Assembly (NCBI GenBank): GCA_018261615.1
Contig: JAGTSE010000032.1
Coordinates: 1 to 64,000 of the forward strand
Reading direction: 5' to 3'
DNA from: Pseudomonadota bacterium
GTDB lineage: Bacteria > Pseudomonadota > Gammaproteobacteria > Enterobacterales > Enterobacteriaceae
DNA length: 64,000 bases
The notes below the pieces were generated by a model that was not told the origin of the DNA, did no database searches, and saw only the letters and a list, made by a program, of their open reading frames with translations. Positions 52,851 through 61,211 of this stretch are shown piece after piece. The position numbers and the translations under genes are program-made. Every line of letters begins with the position of its first letter. The stretch's first letter is position 1.

Positions 52851-52949
52851 GTAATGCCGTTCACTTAAGGAAATGAGGCCCGAGAATTCGGGCCTCTGAT
52901 GAAGTAAAACAGGGCTGAAACCCTGACTCCTTCGTTTTCCTTCTAAGCA
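52851..52949 (-). repeat. 99-bp repeat, copy 2 (IS4-like end)
   Basis: Identical to copy 1 at 50411-50509 and in the same orientation; flanking bases differ on both sides (c/t on the left, c/a on the right). It lies at the broken 3' end of yobH, as copy 1 lies at the broken 3' end of yebQ. Confidence 0.85.
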
Positions 52950-53096
52950 ATAGGTACCACGCGCTGTTACATATTTACATTGTAATCCCAGTCCACCGGC
53001 ATTTTCATTACTGCCAATCAGCACACCATAACCGCTTAGTAGAAGCGCAATCCACAGCAGCGCAACAACGATAATGGTGCGAATAAGTGTTCGCAT
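52950..53096 (-). pseudogene. yobH: yobH with 3' end replaced by the 99-bp repeat
   Basis: The first 49 residues match E. coli YobH (signal-like helix, then GYGVLIGSNENAGGLGLQCKYVTARGT); the last 30 or so of its 79 residues are gone. The reading frame continues through the repeat and then antisense across the kdgR 3' end to 52686, giving a 136-residue chimera. The native small membrane or exported protein is not made intact. Confidence 0.8.
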
Positions 53097-53257
53097 ATCA
53101 GCTCCTTGCTTCGTACTAAATCATATCTTCAAACTACCTGATTCATAGACTGAAACAAGTCATGCATTCCGAAAAATCACGAATAGAGATACGGTTAGTC
53201 GCGGTTTAATGTTGCCATGCTAATTTAGTTATACCTGACAATGTATTGGAGAGTGGA

Positions 53258-53401
53258 GTGAGAAAATATAAGTGGCTGATCCTGATTGTCGTGCTGGTAG
53301 GCTGCCTGCTGCTCTGGACTCAAATGCTTAACGTGATGTGCGATCAGGATGTACAATTTTTCAGCGGCATCTGCATCGTCAACAAATTCATCCCCTGGTA
53401 A
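53258..53401 (+). CDS. mgrB: PhoQ feedback inhibitor MgrB
   Basis: A 47-residue small membrane protein starting with GTG, missing from longer-ORF lists because of its size. Sequence [20 protein letters not shown] is the membrane helix, followed by the conserved periplasmic part with Cys28 and Cys39 ([13 protein letters not shown]) and the FIPW end. It inhibits the sensor kinase PhoQ. The gene is intact, which matters because disruption of mgrB raises polymyxin resistance in related species. A GGTTTA PhoP half-site at about 53203-53208 is suggestive. Confidence 0.93.
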   Translation: MRKYKWLILIVVLVGCLLLWTQMLNVMCDQDVQFFSGICIVNKFIPW

Positions 53402-53475
53402 TGGCAATTTCTCAGTGAATGGTTTCCTTCCTTGACGCCAGTGGTAAAATGTCGCGTCAACATTGAGGTGGTGAA

Positions 53476-53766
53476 ATGAACGAAGTCATAAATTCGGGCG
53501 CGCTTAATATTGCGTCTATTGTCGTTTCTTTGGTGGTTCTGCTGGTTGGGCTGGTTCTGTGGTTCTTTATCAATCGCGCCAGTTCGCGTACAAATGAGCA
53601 GATTGAGTTGCTTGAAGCGCTGTTGGATCAGCAAAAACGGCAAAATGCATTGTTGCGCCGTCTGTGTGAATCCAACGAGCCCGAAAAAGAACCGCAAACT
53701 GCACCTGTTAAAGCGCATGAAAAAGAAGAGGATGAGGATTTGATCCGTCTGGTGGCCGAACGCTAA
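53476..53766 (+). CDS. yebO: Small membrane protein YebO
   Basis: A 96-residue protein with one N-terminal membrane helix (about residues 12-33) and a charged coiled-coil-like tail (TNEQIELLEALLDQQKRQNALLRRL), matching E. coli YebO. Function unknown. It follows mgrB by 74 bp. Confidence 0.9.
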   Translation: MNEVINSGALNIASIVVSLVVLLVGLVLWFFINRASSRTNEQIELLEALLDQQKRQNALLRRLCESNEPEKEPQTAPVKAHEKEEDEDLIRLVAER

Positions 53767-53783
53767 AGGCGCAGGAGAATGAG

Positions 53784-54773
53784 ATGGTCTGGAAAAACCC
53801 CTGGTATAATCCTGCACTTTCTCATCACTCCCCTGATGGGTTCATTAATACGACGCCTGTCGCACATCAACCCGGTGACGTTAAGCGCTGGCGCAATGAG
53901 CGCACAGCCGCCGGGCTTCCCCGTCCTCCCTCTGATGGTTATGACCGTTTTATCGAGCAGTGGTGGCAAAAAGTGGAAATCACTGGCGACAGCGACGGTT
54001 TGTGGTGGCTGGGGCATGCCAGCATTTTGTTACGCCTTCAGGGGCAATACCTGCTGACCGATCCGGTTTTCTCCCGTCGTGCTTCACCTGTCCGTTTTGC
54101 CGGCCCGCAGCGGCGTACACCGTCTGCGCTTGCCATTGCAGATGTTCCACAACTGGATGTGATCCTGATTTCCCACAATCATTATGATCATCTGGATACG
54201 TGGACTCTGCACGCGTTGTTGCGCCGTTTCCCTGATGTGCATTTCTTCGTCCCGCTTGGGTTGGGAGCGCTGATCCGCCGCCTGGGCGCACGGCACGTAA
54301 CGGAACTGGATTGGTGGCAAAGTATGATATTTCAGGGAATGGTTTACACGGCGGTGCCTGCACAACATTGGAGCATGCGCACATTATGGGACCGCAACCG
54401 TTCATTATGGTGTGGTTGGGTGGTTGAATCAGCAAAAGGGCGGTTCTGGTTTGCTGGCGATACGGGATACACTCCGGAGCTGCTCGCTATTCCGCAGCGT
54501 TTAGGCGCGCTGGATGTTGTCGCATTACCGGTAGGTGCCTATGCGCCGCGCTGGTTTATGTCGATTAACCATATGGATCCGCAAAGTGCTGTTGCGTTAT
54601 GGCAACAACTGGGCAGTCCGCTGGCGTTTCCAGTCCATTGGGGCGTGTTTGAGCTAGCTGATGAATCCCTGGATCAACCAGTAAAGGAATTGCAACTGTC
54701 ATTAAGCGAAGCGGCAATGGATAATGATAACTTTAGGATACTGAAAATCGGTCAGTATTTATCCTTCGTTTAA
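53784..54773 (+). CDS. MBL-fold metallohydrolase (NAPE-PLD/RomA-like)
   Basis: A 329-residue metallo-beta-lactamase-fold protein with SHNHYDHLD (HxHxDH), a second metal His in PAQHWSMR, FAGDTGYTPE and a terminal VHWGVF. This is the pattern of the NAPE-PLD-like or UlaG-like hydrolases, a family that includes RomA of Enterobacter and Klebsiella. Substrate unknown. It follows yebO by 17 bp and is not present in the E. coli locus, so it is probably an insertion in this lineage. Confidence 0.85.
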   Translation: MVWKNPWYNPALSHHSPDGFINTTPVAHQPGDVKRWRNERTAAGLPRPPSDGYDRFIEQWWQKVEITGDSDGLWWLGHASILLRLQGQYLLTDPVFSRRASPVRFAGPQRRTPSALAIADVPQLDVILISHNHYDHLDTWTLHALLRRFPDVHFFVPLGLGALIRRLGARHVTELDWWQSMIFQGMVYTAVPAQHWSMRTLWDRNRSLWCGWVVESAKGRFWFAGDTGYTPELLAIPQRLGALDVVALPVGAYAPRWFMSINHMDPQSAVALWQQLGSPLAFPVHWGVFELADESLDQPVKELQLSLSEAAMDNDNFRILKIGQYLSFV

Positions 54774-55284
54774 TACTCCCGCCTCGTTCCAAAAGTATTG
54801 TATTTTTTAAATGACATTGTTTTATTTTTATCGAAACGTTTTTATTGCCTTTTTATGAGGCAGCGTCATCATAAATTCATTATTTTGGTGCAAGGCAAAG
54901 TTTATTTGCACAACAATTATCCACAGTAAACCAGGGAAATAGTTTCTCCTGGTGTCTTAATAGTTTGAGAATCTTCCTGGCCGATAAAAAAGCATAACTA
55001 TGCGCAAAAAGTTCTTATGATATACGCTATATGCATAGACATATTGTGGTGTGTTTGAGCATATGGAACCTGTTGAGCAATGGTGAAAAATCAGCTATTG
55101 TCGATGCATGAGGATAAGGGCCTGGCGACTGTTATAGCGTTCATCGGAATGCATAAAAGTGCAGGAGAAGCTTTGATAACCTTAGAATTTGTGCGGCGGA
55201 TCCAGACATGTTTAAAAATGGCTTGCCATAATTTACATATTGTGTGATAACACGCTTTGGGTTAATCGAGGTACAGTTCTGTTT
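54774..55284. other. Long leader region upstream of yobF-cspC
   Basis: About 510 bp with no supported gene. It is AT-rich. I see no terminator with a T run after the MBL gene and only short open frames. It should contain the promoter and 5' leader of yobF-cspC. Confidence 0.5.
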
Positions 55285-55437
55285 ATGTGTGGCATTTTCA
55301 GTAAAGAAGTCCTGAGTAAACACGTTTCGTTGAATACAGCTTCTCTGCCGAACCTTATATTAGTGCCTCAAGCAGTAATGTCTCAGTTTTCTCAGTCAAT
55401 GCCTGCGGGCGAAGTATATACATTAAGGAATTTTTCA
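55285..55437 (+). pseudogene. yobF: Frameshifted yobF
   Basis: The first 14 residues (MCGIFSKEVLSKHV) equal E. coli YobF. Then a one-base loss relative to the E. coli sequence (CACGTTGAC versus CACGTTTC) shifts the frame. In the shifted frame the ORF runs to 55452, past the cspC start; the original continuation (VEYSFSAEPYISASSSNVSV) is still readable in another frame. A sequencing error cannot be excluded. Confidence 0.75.
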
Positions 55438-55438
55438 A

Positions 55439-55648
55439 ATGGCAAAGATTAAAGGTCAAGTTAAGTGGTTCAACGAGTCTAAAGGTTTTGGTTTCATTAC
55501 TCCGGCAGACGGTAGCAAAGATGTATTCGTACACTTTTCTGCAATCCAGGGTAACGGCTTCAAAACTCTGGCTGAAGGCCAGAACGTTGAGTTTGAAATT
55601 CAGGACGGTCAGAAAGGCCCGGCTGCAGTTAACGTAACTGCTATCTGA
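55439..55648 (+). CDS. cspC: Cold-shock domain protein CspC
   Basis: A 69-residue single cold-shock domain with RNP1 (KGFGFITP) and RNP2 (VFVHFSAI). CspC is constitutive, and acts as an RNA chaperone and antiterminator that stabilises stress mRNAs such as rpoS. It lies downstream of yobF with which it is normally co-transcribed. Confidence 0.97.
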
Positions 55649-55692
55649 TTTCGACACCTCTGAGCTTGTACGCGCTTTGCGCGCTAAAGTCA

Positions 55693-55729
55693 GCCATAAA
55701 GCCTCGCACTTGTGCGGGGCTTTTTAATT
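55693..55729 (+). terminator. Terminator after cspC
   Basis: AAAGCCTCGCAC-ttgt-GCGGGGCTTTTT hairpin with a T run ends the cspC transcript. Confidence 0.85.
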
Positions 55730-55789
55730 TCCTCGCGCCGCAAACGGCGGTACACTTTCGCTCTTTCAGAAATACCCTCCGGAGTTTTT

Positions 55790-56605
55790 ATGCCTTTCAG
55801 TTGCCCGCTCTGTCACTTGCCTTTACAGCGTCGCGAGAACGCCTTCGTTTGCCCGCAGCGTCATCAATTCGATCTGGCGAAAGAAGGCTATGTGAATCTG
55901 TTGCCGGTACAGCATAAACGTTCCCGCGATCCCGGCGATAGTGCAGAGATGATGCAGGCGCGACGTGCATTCCTGGATGCGGGACACTATCAGCCGCTGC
56001 GGGATGCCATCGGCGTTCTGTTACAGGCCAGATTGCCCGGGCAGGCCGATGCGATACTGGATATCGGTTGTGGGGAAGGGTATTACACTCAGGCCTTTGC
56101 TGCGATAGCCCGACATCATGGCGTGAAAACATTTGGGCTGGATGTCTCCAAAGCCGCGATCCGCGCGGCGGCAAAACGCTACCAGCAGGTTATGTTTTGT
56201 GTGGCTTCCAGTCATCGTCTGCCGTTTGAAGATAAGCGCATAGACGCTATAGTTCGCATCTATGCGCCCTGTAAAGCGGAAGAGCTGGCGCGTGTAATCA
56301 AGCCCGGTGGCGTAGTTATTACCGCTGTTCCCGGGCCTCGTCATTTGCTGGAACTGAAAGGGTTAATCTACGACGAAGTAAAACTGCATGCTGAAAATGT
56401 GGGCGAAATAGAAGGGTTTAAAGTAGTGGAAACCCGGGCGCTGGCTTATGAGATGAACCTTACCAGTCAGGAAGCTGTGGCTTTACTACAGATGACGCCA
56501 TTTGCATGGCGGGCGAAACCGGAAGTATGGGAAAAACTAGCGGCAACTGAATGCTTCCGCTGCCAGACGGATTTCACTATTCACTGCCTGGAGCGGGAAG
56601 ATTAA
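55790..56605 (+). CDS. rlmA: 23S rRNA m1G745 methyltransferase RlmA
   Basis: A 271-residue enzyme with an N-terminal zinc finger (CPLCHLPL...CPQRHQFD) and a SAM-binding domain ([13 protein letters not shown], about residues 90-102). It methylates G745 of 23S rRNA. The ATG at 55790 behind CCGGAG is chosen; upstream extension into the terminator is rejected. Confidence 0.94.
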   Translation: MPFSCPLCHLPLQRRENAFVCPQRHQFDLAKEGYVNLLPVQHKRSRDPGDSAEMMQARRAFLDAGHYQPLRDAIGVLLQARLPGQADAILDIGCGEGYYTQAFAAIARHHGVKTFGLDVSKAAIRAAAKRYQQVMFCVASSHRLPFEDKRIDAIVRIYAPCKAEELARVIKPGGVVITAVPGPRHLLELKGLIYDEVKLHAENVGEIEGFKVVETRALAYEMNLTSQEAVALLQMTPFAWRAKPEVWEKLAATECFRCQTDFTIHCLERED

Positions 56606-57168
56606 CCAGCGAAGTGGCTCCACAGAATCTGGGCGCCAATGCCGATCAGCACAATACCGCCAAGAATTTCGGCCCTTTTGCCCAGCAGCGGGCCGATAAA
56701 ACGACCAACCATTATCCCGAGCGTCGACATAATCAGAGTTGCACAACCAATCGCCAGCGCGGTGGCGATAATATTAACCTGCAGGAAAGCCAGACCGACG
56801 CCAACAGCCATTGCGTCCAGACTGGTGGCAATGGCGGTCGTGACCAGCAGCCAGAAACCATGACGATGCGGCGTTTCCGCTTCGCAACCGTCATTGCCGC
56901 GTACGCCTTCAATAATCATGCGCCCGCCAAGAAACACCAGCAGCACAAATGCGACCCAGTGGTTCCACTCCAGCACAAACTGGGTTGCCAGCATACCGAG
57001 GCCCCAGCCGATGAGCGGCGTCAGCGTTTCAATGGTGCCGAAAATAAGACCCGTGCGCAGCGCTTCAGAAAATTTAGGTTTATGCAGCGTCGCACCTTTG
57101 CCGATGGAAGCAGCAAAAGCGTCCATGGACATGCCAAAGGCGAGAAGAATAGTGGCGGAGAGATTCAT
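56602..57168 (-). CDS. mntP: Manganese efflux pump MntP
   Basis: A 188-residue membrane protein with six helices in two repeats, each carrying the acidic signature ([14 protein letters not shown] and [14 protein letters not shown]). It exports Mn2+. A manganese riboswitch-like leader lies upstream. It overlaps the rlmA end by four bases, convergently. Confidence 0.95.
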   Translation of the reverse strand: MNLSATILLAFGMSMDAFAASIGKGATLHKPKFSEALRTGLIFGTIETLTPLIGWGLGMLATQFVLEWNHWVAFVLLVFLGGRMIIEGVRGNDGCEAETPHRHGFWLLVTTAIATSLDAMAVGVGLAFLQVNIIATALAIGCATLIMSTLGIMVGRFIGPLLGKRAEILGGIVLIGIGAQILWSHFAG

Positions 57169-57209
57169 CGTGACGTCCTGACCGGGAATTCCATAAACAC
57201 ATCACTGCC

Positions 57210-57345
57210 CCCAGTAAACAGCAGTTAATGTGCCAATGGTCTCGCCTGACTGAAATAGATTCAGTCCGTACGTGCCACGTTTTGCAACGAGTATGTTGAC
57301 ACGTACATTTCCGGATAAGCAGAAATCGGCTACTCCCCAACGACG
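57210..57345 (-). promoter_or_regulatory. Mn2+ riboswitch (yybP-ykoY) of mntP
   Basis: The minus-strand leader contains GGGGAGTAGCCG near its 5' end and GGCGAGACCATTGGC near its 3' end, conserved elements of the yybP-ykoY manganese riboswitch known upstream of E. coli mntP. Ends are approximate. It should turn on mntP translation in excess Mn2+. Confidence 0.8.
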
Positions 57346-57545
57346 GATGCACCTTAACATATTTTGAGAATATAAAACAACAACCTAAAAATATAATCTC
57401 GATAACCAGTTGATAACGATTTACATTTAGATTTATAGGTGAAAATAACGTTAACAAATATAAGTACATTTTTCCTAAATATAGCAATGGCTATAAGTTG
57501 GCTTGTTTTTTATGCGCATAAATATAGATTCTGCTATATCTTAAC

Positions 57546-58004
57546 TTATTGAGTATTAACGATAACTTTATAAATTTTCTCAAGGTCGTCGATATTTCGC
57601 ACACGGATAAGCAAGCGTCGCTGCTCTAATTGTATTACCAACACGCCATCTTCCGATAAATTCATCTCTTTAATACGGTTATATTCGATCCAGACATTGG
57701 CAAAGAAAAAGCCGTGCTCTTTAAAGATGATTTTCGGCGCACGGATCCAAAAAAGATAAATTCCGAGCAATGCCAGCGCAGATAATAACCACAACGTTAA
57801 AGAGGAACCGCCATTAATTGTGTTGTTATAAATCAGGATCGCCAGCAAGCCGACGAAAATAGCACCATCAGTACGGCTTCTACGCAGCAAGGGAACGGTC
57901 AGCAGAGATGCCCCGTGGCGGCGCGGCATCACGAATTCGTCATAGATGGCGAAAGCAAACAGTGCGGCGACAAATGCCAGCAGAACGCTATCCGTAACGG
58001 TCAT
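57546..58004 (-). CDS. yobD: DUF986 membrane protein YobD
   Basis: A 152-residue inner-membrane protein with an N-terminal helix and two central ones (about residues 48-86), followed by a soluble tail ([20 protein letters not shown]). Matches E. coli YobD. It follows manZ on the same strand. Function unknown. Confidence 0.9.
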   Translation of the reverse strand: MTVTDSVLLAFVAALFAFAIYDEFVMPRRHGASLLTVPLLRRSRTDGAIFVGLLAILIYNNTINGGSSLTLWLLSALALLGIYLFWIRAPKIIFKEHGFFFANVWIEYNRIKEMNLSEDGVLVIQLEQRRLLIRVRNIDDLEKIYKVIVNTQ

Positions 58005-58062
58005 TGATCCTCCTTAAAAATAAAAACCGGGGGCGGTAAGCCCCCGGTTAACTCATACCCGG

Positions 58063-58914
58063 TTACAGGCCCAACAGGCCAAGTGCGTAACCGACAATCC
58101 CGATGATAAAGAACCCGACGATAATCCACAGTGGGTTTATTTTTTTACGCAGCAGCCACATACAGGCGAAGGTTAACAGCATAGGCACCAGACCCGGCAT
58201 TAACTGGTCGAGAATGGTTTGTACGGTCGTCACCGTCGTTTTACCGGTCTGGTCGGTGATCTGCGACACAACCAGTGGAATGTTAACGTGCGTCCACTTG
58301 TTCACCAGAGCGCCCATGACAAAGAGACCGAGAATTGACGCCCCCTCGGTCAGTTTCTGCAGGAAGCCGCCACCCATATCTTTAACAATGTTGATACCCT
58401 TACGGTAACCGTACGCTACGCCGTAATAGCGCACCGTCAGGCGGACAAGGTTAAAAAGGACAAAGAACAGTAATGGCCCAAGCAGACTGCCGCTCATGGC
58501 AATACCGGCGCCCAGTGCAGCAAATACCGGACGTACGGTTCCCCAGAAGATTGGGTCGCCCACACCGGCCAGCGGCCCCATCAGACCCACTTTAATACCG
58601 TTGATCGCGCCATCGTCGATCTCCGCGCCGTTCGCACGCTGTTCTTCCATGGCCAGCGTGACGCCGAGTACCGGCGCGGCCATGTACGGCTGGGTATTGA
58701 AGAATTCGAGGTGGCGCTTAATTGCCTGGCGGCGCGCTTCGTTGTTTTCAGGGTAAAGGCGTTTAATGGCCGGAACCATTGAGAAACAGAAGCCCAGCGC
58801 CTGCATACGTTCGAAGTTCCATGAACCCTGGAACAGGTTAGAACGAATGAACACGCCACGAATGTCACTCTGGGTGAGTTTTTTCTCAGTCGGAGTTTTA
58901 GTCATATCAACCAT
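58063..58914 (-). CDS. manZ: Mannose PTS permease IID component ManZ
   Basis: A 283-residue IID subunit. With ManY it forms the membrane pore for mannose, glucose and amino sugars. The ATG at 58914 (MVDMTKTPTEKK), behind AGGTG, gives the E. coli length; a GTG three codons upstream is the alternative. It starts 12 bp after manY. Confidence 0.95.
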   Translation of the reverse strand: MVDMTKTPTEKKLTQSDIRGVFIRSNLFQGSWNFERMQALGFCFSMVPAIKRLYPENNEARRQAIKRHLEFFNTQPYMAAPVLGVTLAMEEQRANGAEIDDGAINGIKVGLMGPLAGVGDPIFWGTVRPVFAALGAGIAMSGSLLGPLLFFVLFNLVRLTVRYYGVAYGYRKGINIVKDMGGGFLQKLTEGASILGLFVMGALVNKWTHVNIPLVVSQITDQTGKTTVTTVQTILDQLMPGLVPMLLTFACMWLLRKKINPLWIIVGFFIIGIVGYALGLLGL

Positions 58915-58926
58915 GTCGTTCACCTG

Positions 58927-59727
58927 TTAATCCAGTTCGTTATCAAGATCGTTGTTACCCGCTGCCGGAGCCGGGCCACCTGCGGAGCGGTTATATTTCG
59001 GGCTGAGCTGAATGTAGAGAATCGCCATTACCGTACCGATAACACCCAGCGCTACCAGGTTGAAATTGGTAAAGGCAGCGGTTACAAAGCCGAGGTAGAA
59101 GAACGGCATCAGGTAGCCTGCGCGCATCATGTTGATGACCATCGCATAACCAACCACTACGATCATGCCGCCAGCGATATTCAGGCCACTGGTCACGACT
59201 TCAGGAATGGCATTCAGCATGCCCTGTACTTCGCTGGTGCCGACAGAGATGGCGACAATCACCGCCGGAATAGCGATACGCATAGCTTGCAGGAACAGGG
59301 AAGAGACGTGGATCCACGAGAGCGCGGTCAGGTTGCCGTTTTCAGCCGCCTTATCCGCCGCATGCTGGAAGCCTACGGTGATAGTACGAACGATAATGGT
59401 CAACACTTGGCCCGCAGCGGCCAGCGGGATGGCCAGCGCGATACCGGCACCGATGCTCTGATGCCCTCCAATGACCAGAATGGTCGAAATGATGGATGCC
59501 AGCGCAGCATCAGGGGCAACTGCGGCACCGATGTTCATCCAGCCCAAAGCGATCATTTCCAGGGTACCACCGATGATGATACCGGTTTTCATATCACCCA
59601 GGACGATACCCACCAGCGTACATGCCACCAACGGACGGTGGAACTGGAATTCGTCCAGTATCGACTCCATACCGGCGATACATGCAACCACGAACACCAG
59701 CACAATCTGAAGAGTGGTAATCTCCAT
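58927..59727 (-). CDS. manY: Mannose PTS permease IIC component ManY
   Basis: A 266-residue polytopic protein of the mannose-family IIC type, identical in length to E. coli ManY. The N-terminal MEITTLQIVLVFVVACIAGM and the glycine-rich helices are conserved. It pairs with ManZ and is also a known receptor for phage lambda DNA entry and some microcins in E. coli. Confidence 0.96.
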   Translation of the reverse strand: MEITTLQIVLVFVVACIAGMESILDEFQFHRPLVACTLVGIVLGDMKTGIIIGGTLEMIALGWMNIGAAVAPDAALASIISTILVIGGHQSIGAGIALAIPLAAAGQVLTIIVRTITVGFQHAADKAAENGNLTALSWIHVSSLFLQAMRIAIPAVIVAISVGTSEVQGMLNAIPEVVTSGLNIAGGMIVVVGYAMVINMMRAGYLMPFFYLGFVTAAFTNFNLVALGVIGTVMAILYIQLSPKYNRSAGGPAPAAGNNDLDNELD

Positions 59728-59790
59728 TGTACTTCTCCTATAGCTAAATCAGACGTAAGTGTGAAAACTGAGTTAATCAGGCTGCCGCGG

Positions 59791-60753
59791 TTAGTTCGCC
59801 ACTTTGCTGATTAAATCCATCATTTTCAGTTTCGGATCGTTTGAAACTTTACGGACTTCCAGTTCGATGCCGCGTTCGTTCAGTTTTTTAAATGCTGCGA
59901 TATCTTTCTCATCGACCGAAACAGCGTTGTTCACCTGGGTTTTGCCCTGGCGATACGCCATACCGCCAATATTGACGCTGGTGATTTTCACGCCGCCTTC
60001 AACAACGCGTTCCACATCGGTTGGGTTAGTGAATAACAGCATGATGCGTTCACCCGCATATTTCGGGTTGTTGTAGACGCGCAGCATTTTGGCGACATCC
60101 ACGACATGCGCAGTTACGCCGGGGGGGGCAACCTGGGTTAACAGAGTTTTACGTACGGTATCCGCTGCCACTTCATCACTGACGACGATAATGCGCGTGA
60201 CATTGGTCTCTTTGGTCCAGCGAGTTGCAACCTGGCCGTGGATCAGCCGGTCATCGATGCGCGCCAGGCCGATAACCATGTAATCATTCGGACCCATTGG
60301 CTTCGTAGGGGCTGCCGTTTTTGCCGCCGCAGGAGCAGGCGTCGGTTTTTCAACAGGTTGCGCTTTCAGGGCTTTCACCCCCTCACGTCCTGTTTCGACA
60401 GCTACCGCCACCAGTTCGTCAAAGGTCGGATTATCGTCCCTGGCCATCAGTGTTTCCACCAGCATCGGAACGTTGACGCCGGCAATGACTTCGTAATGCT
60501 CTTTATCGACGACAATACGGCTGGCAGCGTTAAACGGACTACCGCCCCATGTATCGACGAGAAATAGCACACCCTTGCTGGTTTCCAGGTTCTCCAGTCG
60601 TGCGTTGTACTTTTCGATTAACGTTTCCGCATTTTCACCGGGAACGAAATCAATCCAGCCGACGTTATCCTGCTCGCCCAGCAGCATTTCGGCGGTTTTC
60701 AGCAGTTGTTCCGCGGCCCAGCCATGTGTGCCTATAACAATAGCAATGGTCAC
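59791..60753 (-). CDS. manX: Mannose PTS IIAB component ManX
   Basis: A 320-residue cytoplasmic PTS protein. The IIA domain carries the phosphorylated His10 (IAIVIGTHGWAAEQLL), an Ala/Pro linker lies near residues 125-155, and the IIB domain has its active His in ARIDDRLIHGQVATRW. It accepts phosphate from HPr. A run of eight C residues (coding strand) falls in the IIB domain. Confidence 0.96.
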   Translation of the reverse strand: MTIAIVIGTHGWAAEQLLKTAEMLLGEQDNVGWIDFVPGENAETLIEKYNARLENLETSKGVLFLVDTWGGSPFNAASRIVVDKEHYEVIAGVNVPMLVETLMARDDNPTFDELVAVAVETGREGVKALKAQPVEKPTPAPAAAKTAAPTKPMGPNDYMVIGLARIDDRLIHGQVATRWTKETNVTRIIVVSDEVAADTVRKTLLTQVAPPGVTAHVVDVAKMLRVYNNPKYAGERIMLLFTNPTDVERVVEGGVKITSVNIGGMAYRQGKTQVNNAVSVDEKDIAAFKKLNERGIELEVRKVSNDPKLKMMDLISKVAN

Positions 60754-61211
60754 TTGCTACCTCCTTCTTCTTGTCGTTAACACACCACTAATCGATGTAT
60801 TGTGGAATCTGTCCCGGTAAACCGAATCGATTCAGATATAAGGGTTAAAGCAAAAGACTAATTTCTGTCGTGAATTATTTTAGATAGTGAAAAAATAATT
60901 TATGTGATGAAGATCCGTAATTTAGGTTTCGTGTTGATGAAGTTTCGGAGCGCAAAATATTCACATAATCTGCAAAGTCTGGTAAATCTTTGCCAACGAT
61001 AAACGCTCTCTGTTATGTTTACCGTTCGTTTAATGAGTCAGGAGTAAAGGGCTATAGCCCACAGTATGGATCGTCACCGACGTCAGTTCACCTTAAGGCC
61101 TTGCAGTGCCTCGTATTCCGGCGTTTTCCGCCACTTTCCTGATATGTTCAATGCCATCATGCCTGTGCATACTCGCACATCATTGAGTCATGCTTGTTGC
61201 AGGAGCCTGTC
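60754..61211. other. manXYZ-yoaE divergent regulatory region
   Basis: No gene is seen. It contains the Mlc-like operator, an AT-rich manX promoter area with a TGTGA half-site for CRP near 60903-60908, and the yoaE leader. Confidence 0.6.
60872..60901. promoter_or_regulatory. Mlc-like operator upstream of manX
   Basis: The inverted repeat AATTATTTT and AAAATAATT, with a 10-bp spacer, fits the AT-rich Mlc operator pattern. In E. coli, Mlc represses manXYZ, so the site is in the expected place. Confidence 0.6.

Noticed and set aside
53258..53401. mgrB disrupted by the nearby mobile repeat
   Set aside because: The repeat ends at 52949 and the full 47-codon mgrB, with both cysteines, is intact about 300 bp away.
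60903..60924. Full CRP site upstream of manX
   Set aside because: Only the TGTGA half is clear; the second half (TCACA) is absent, so it is mentioned but not called.
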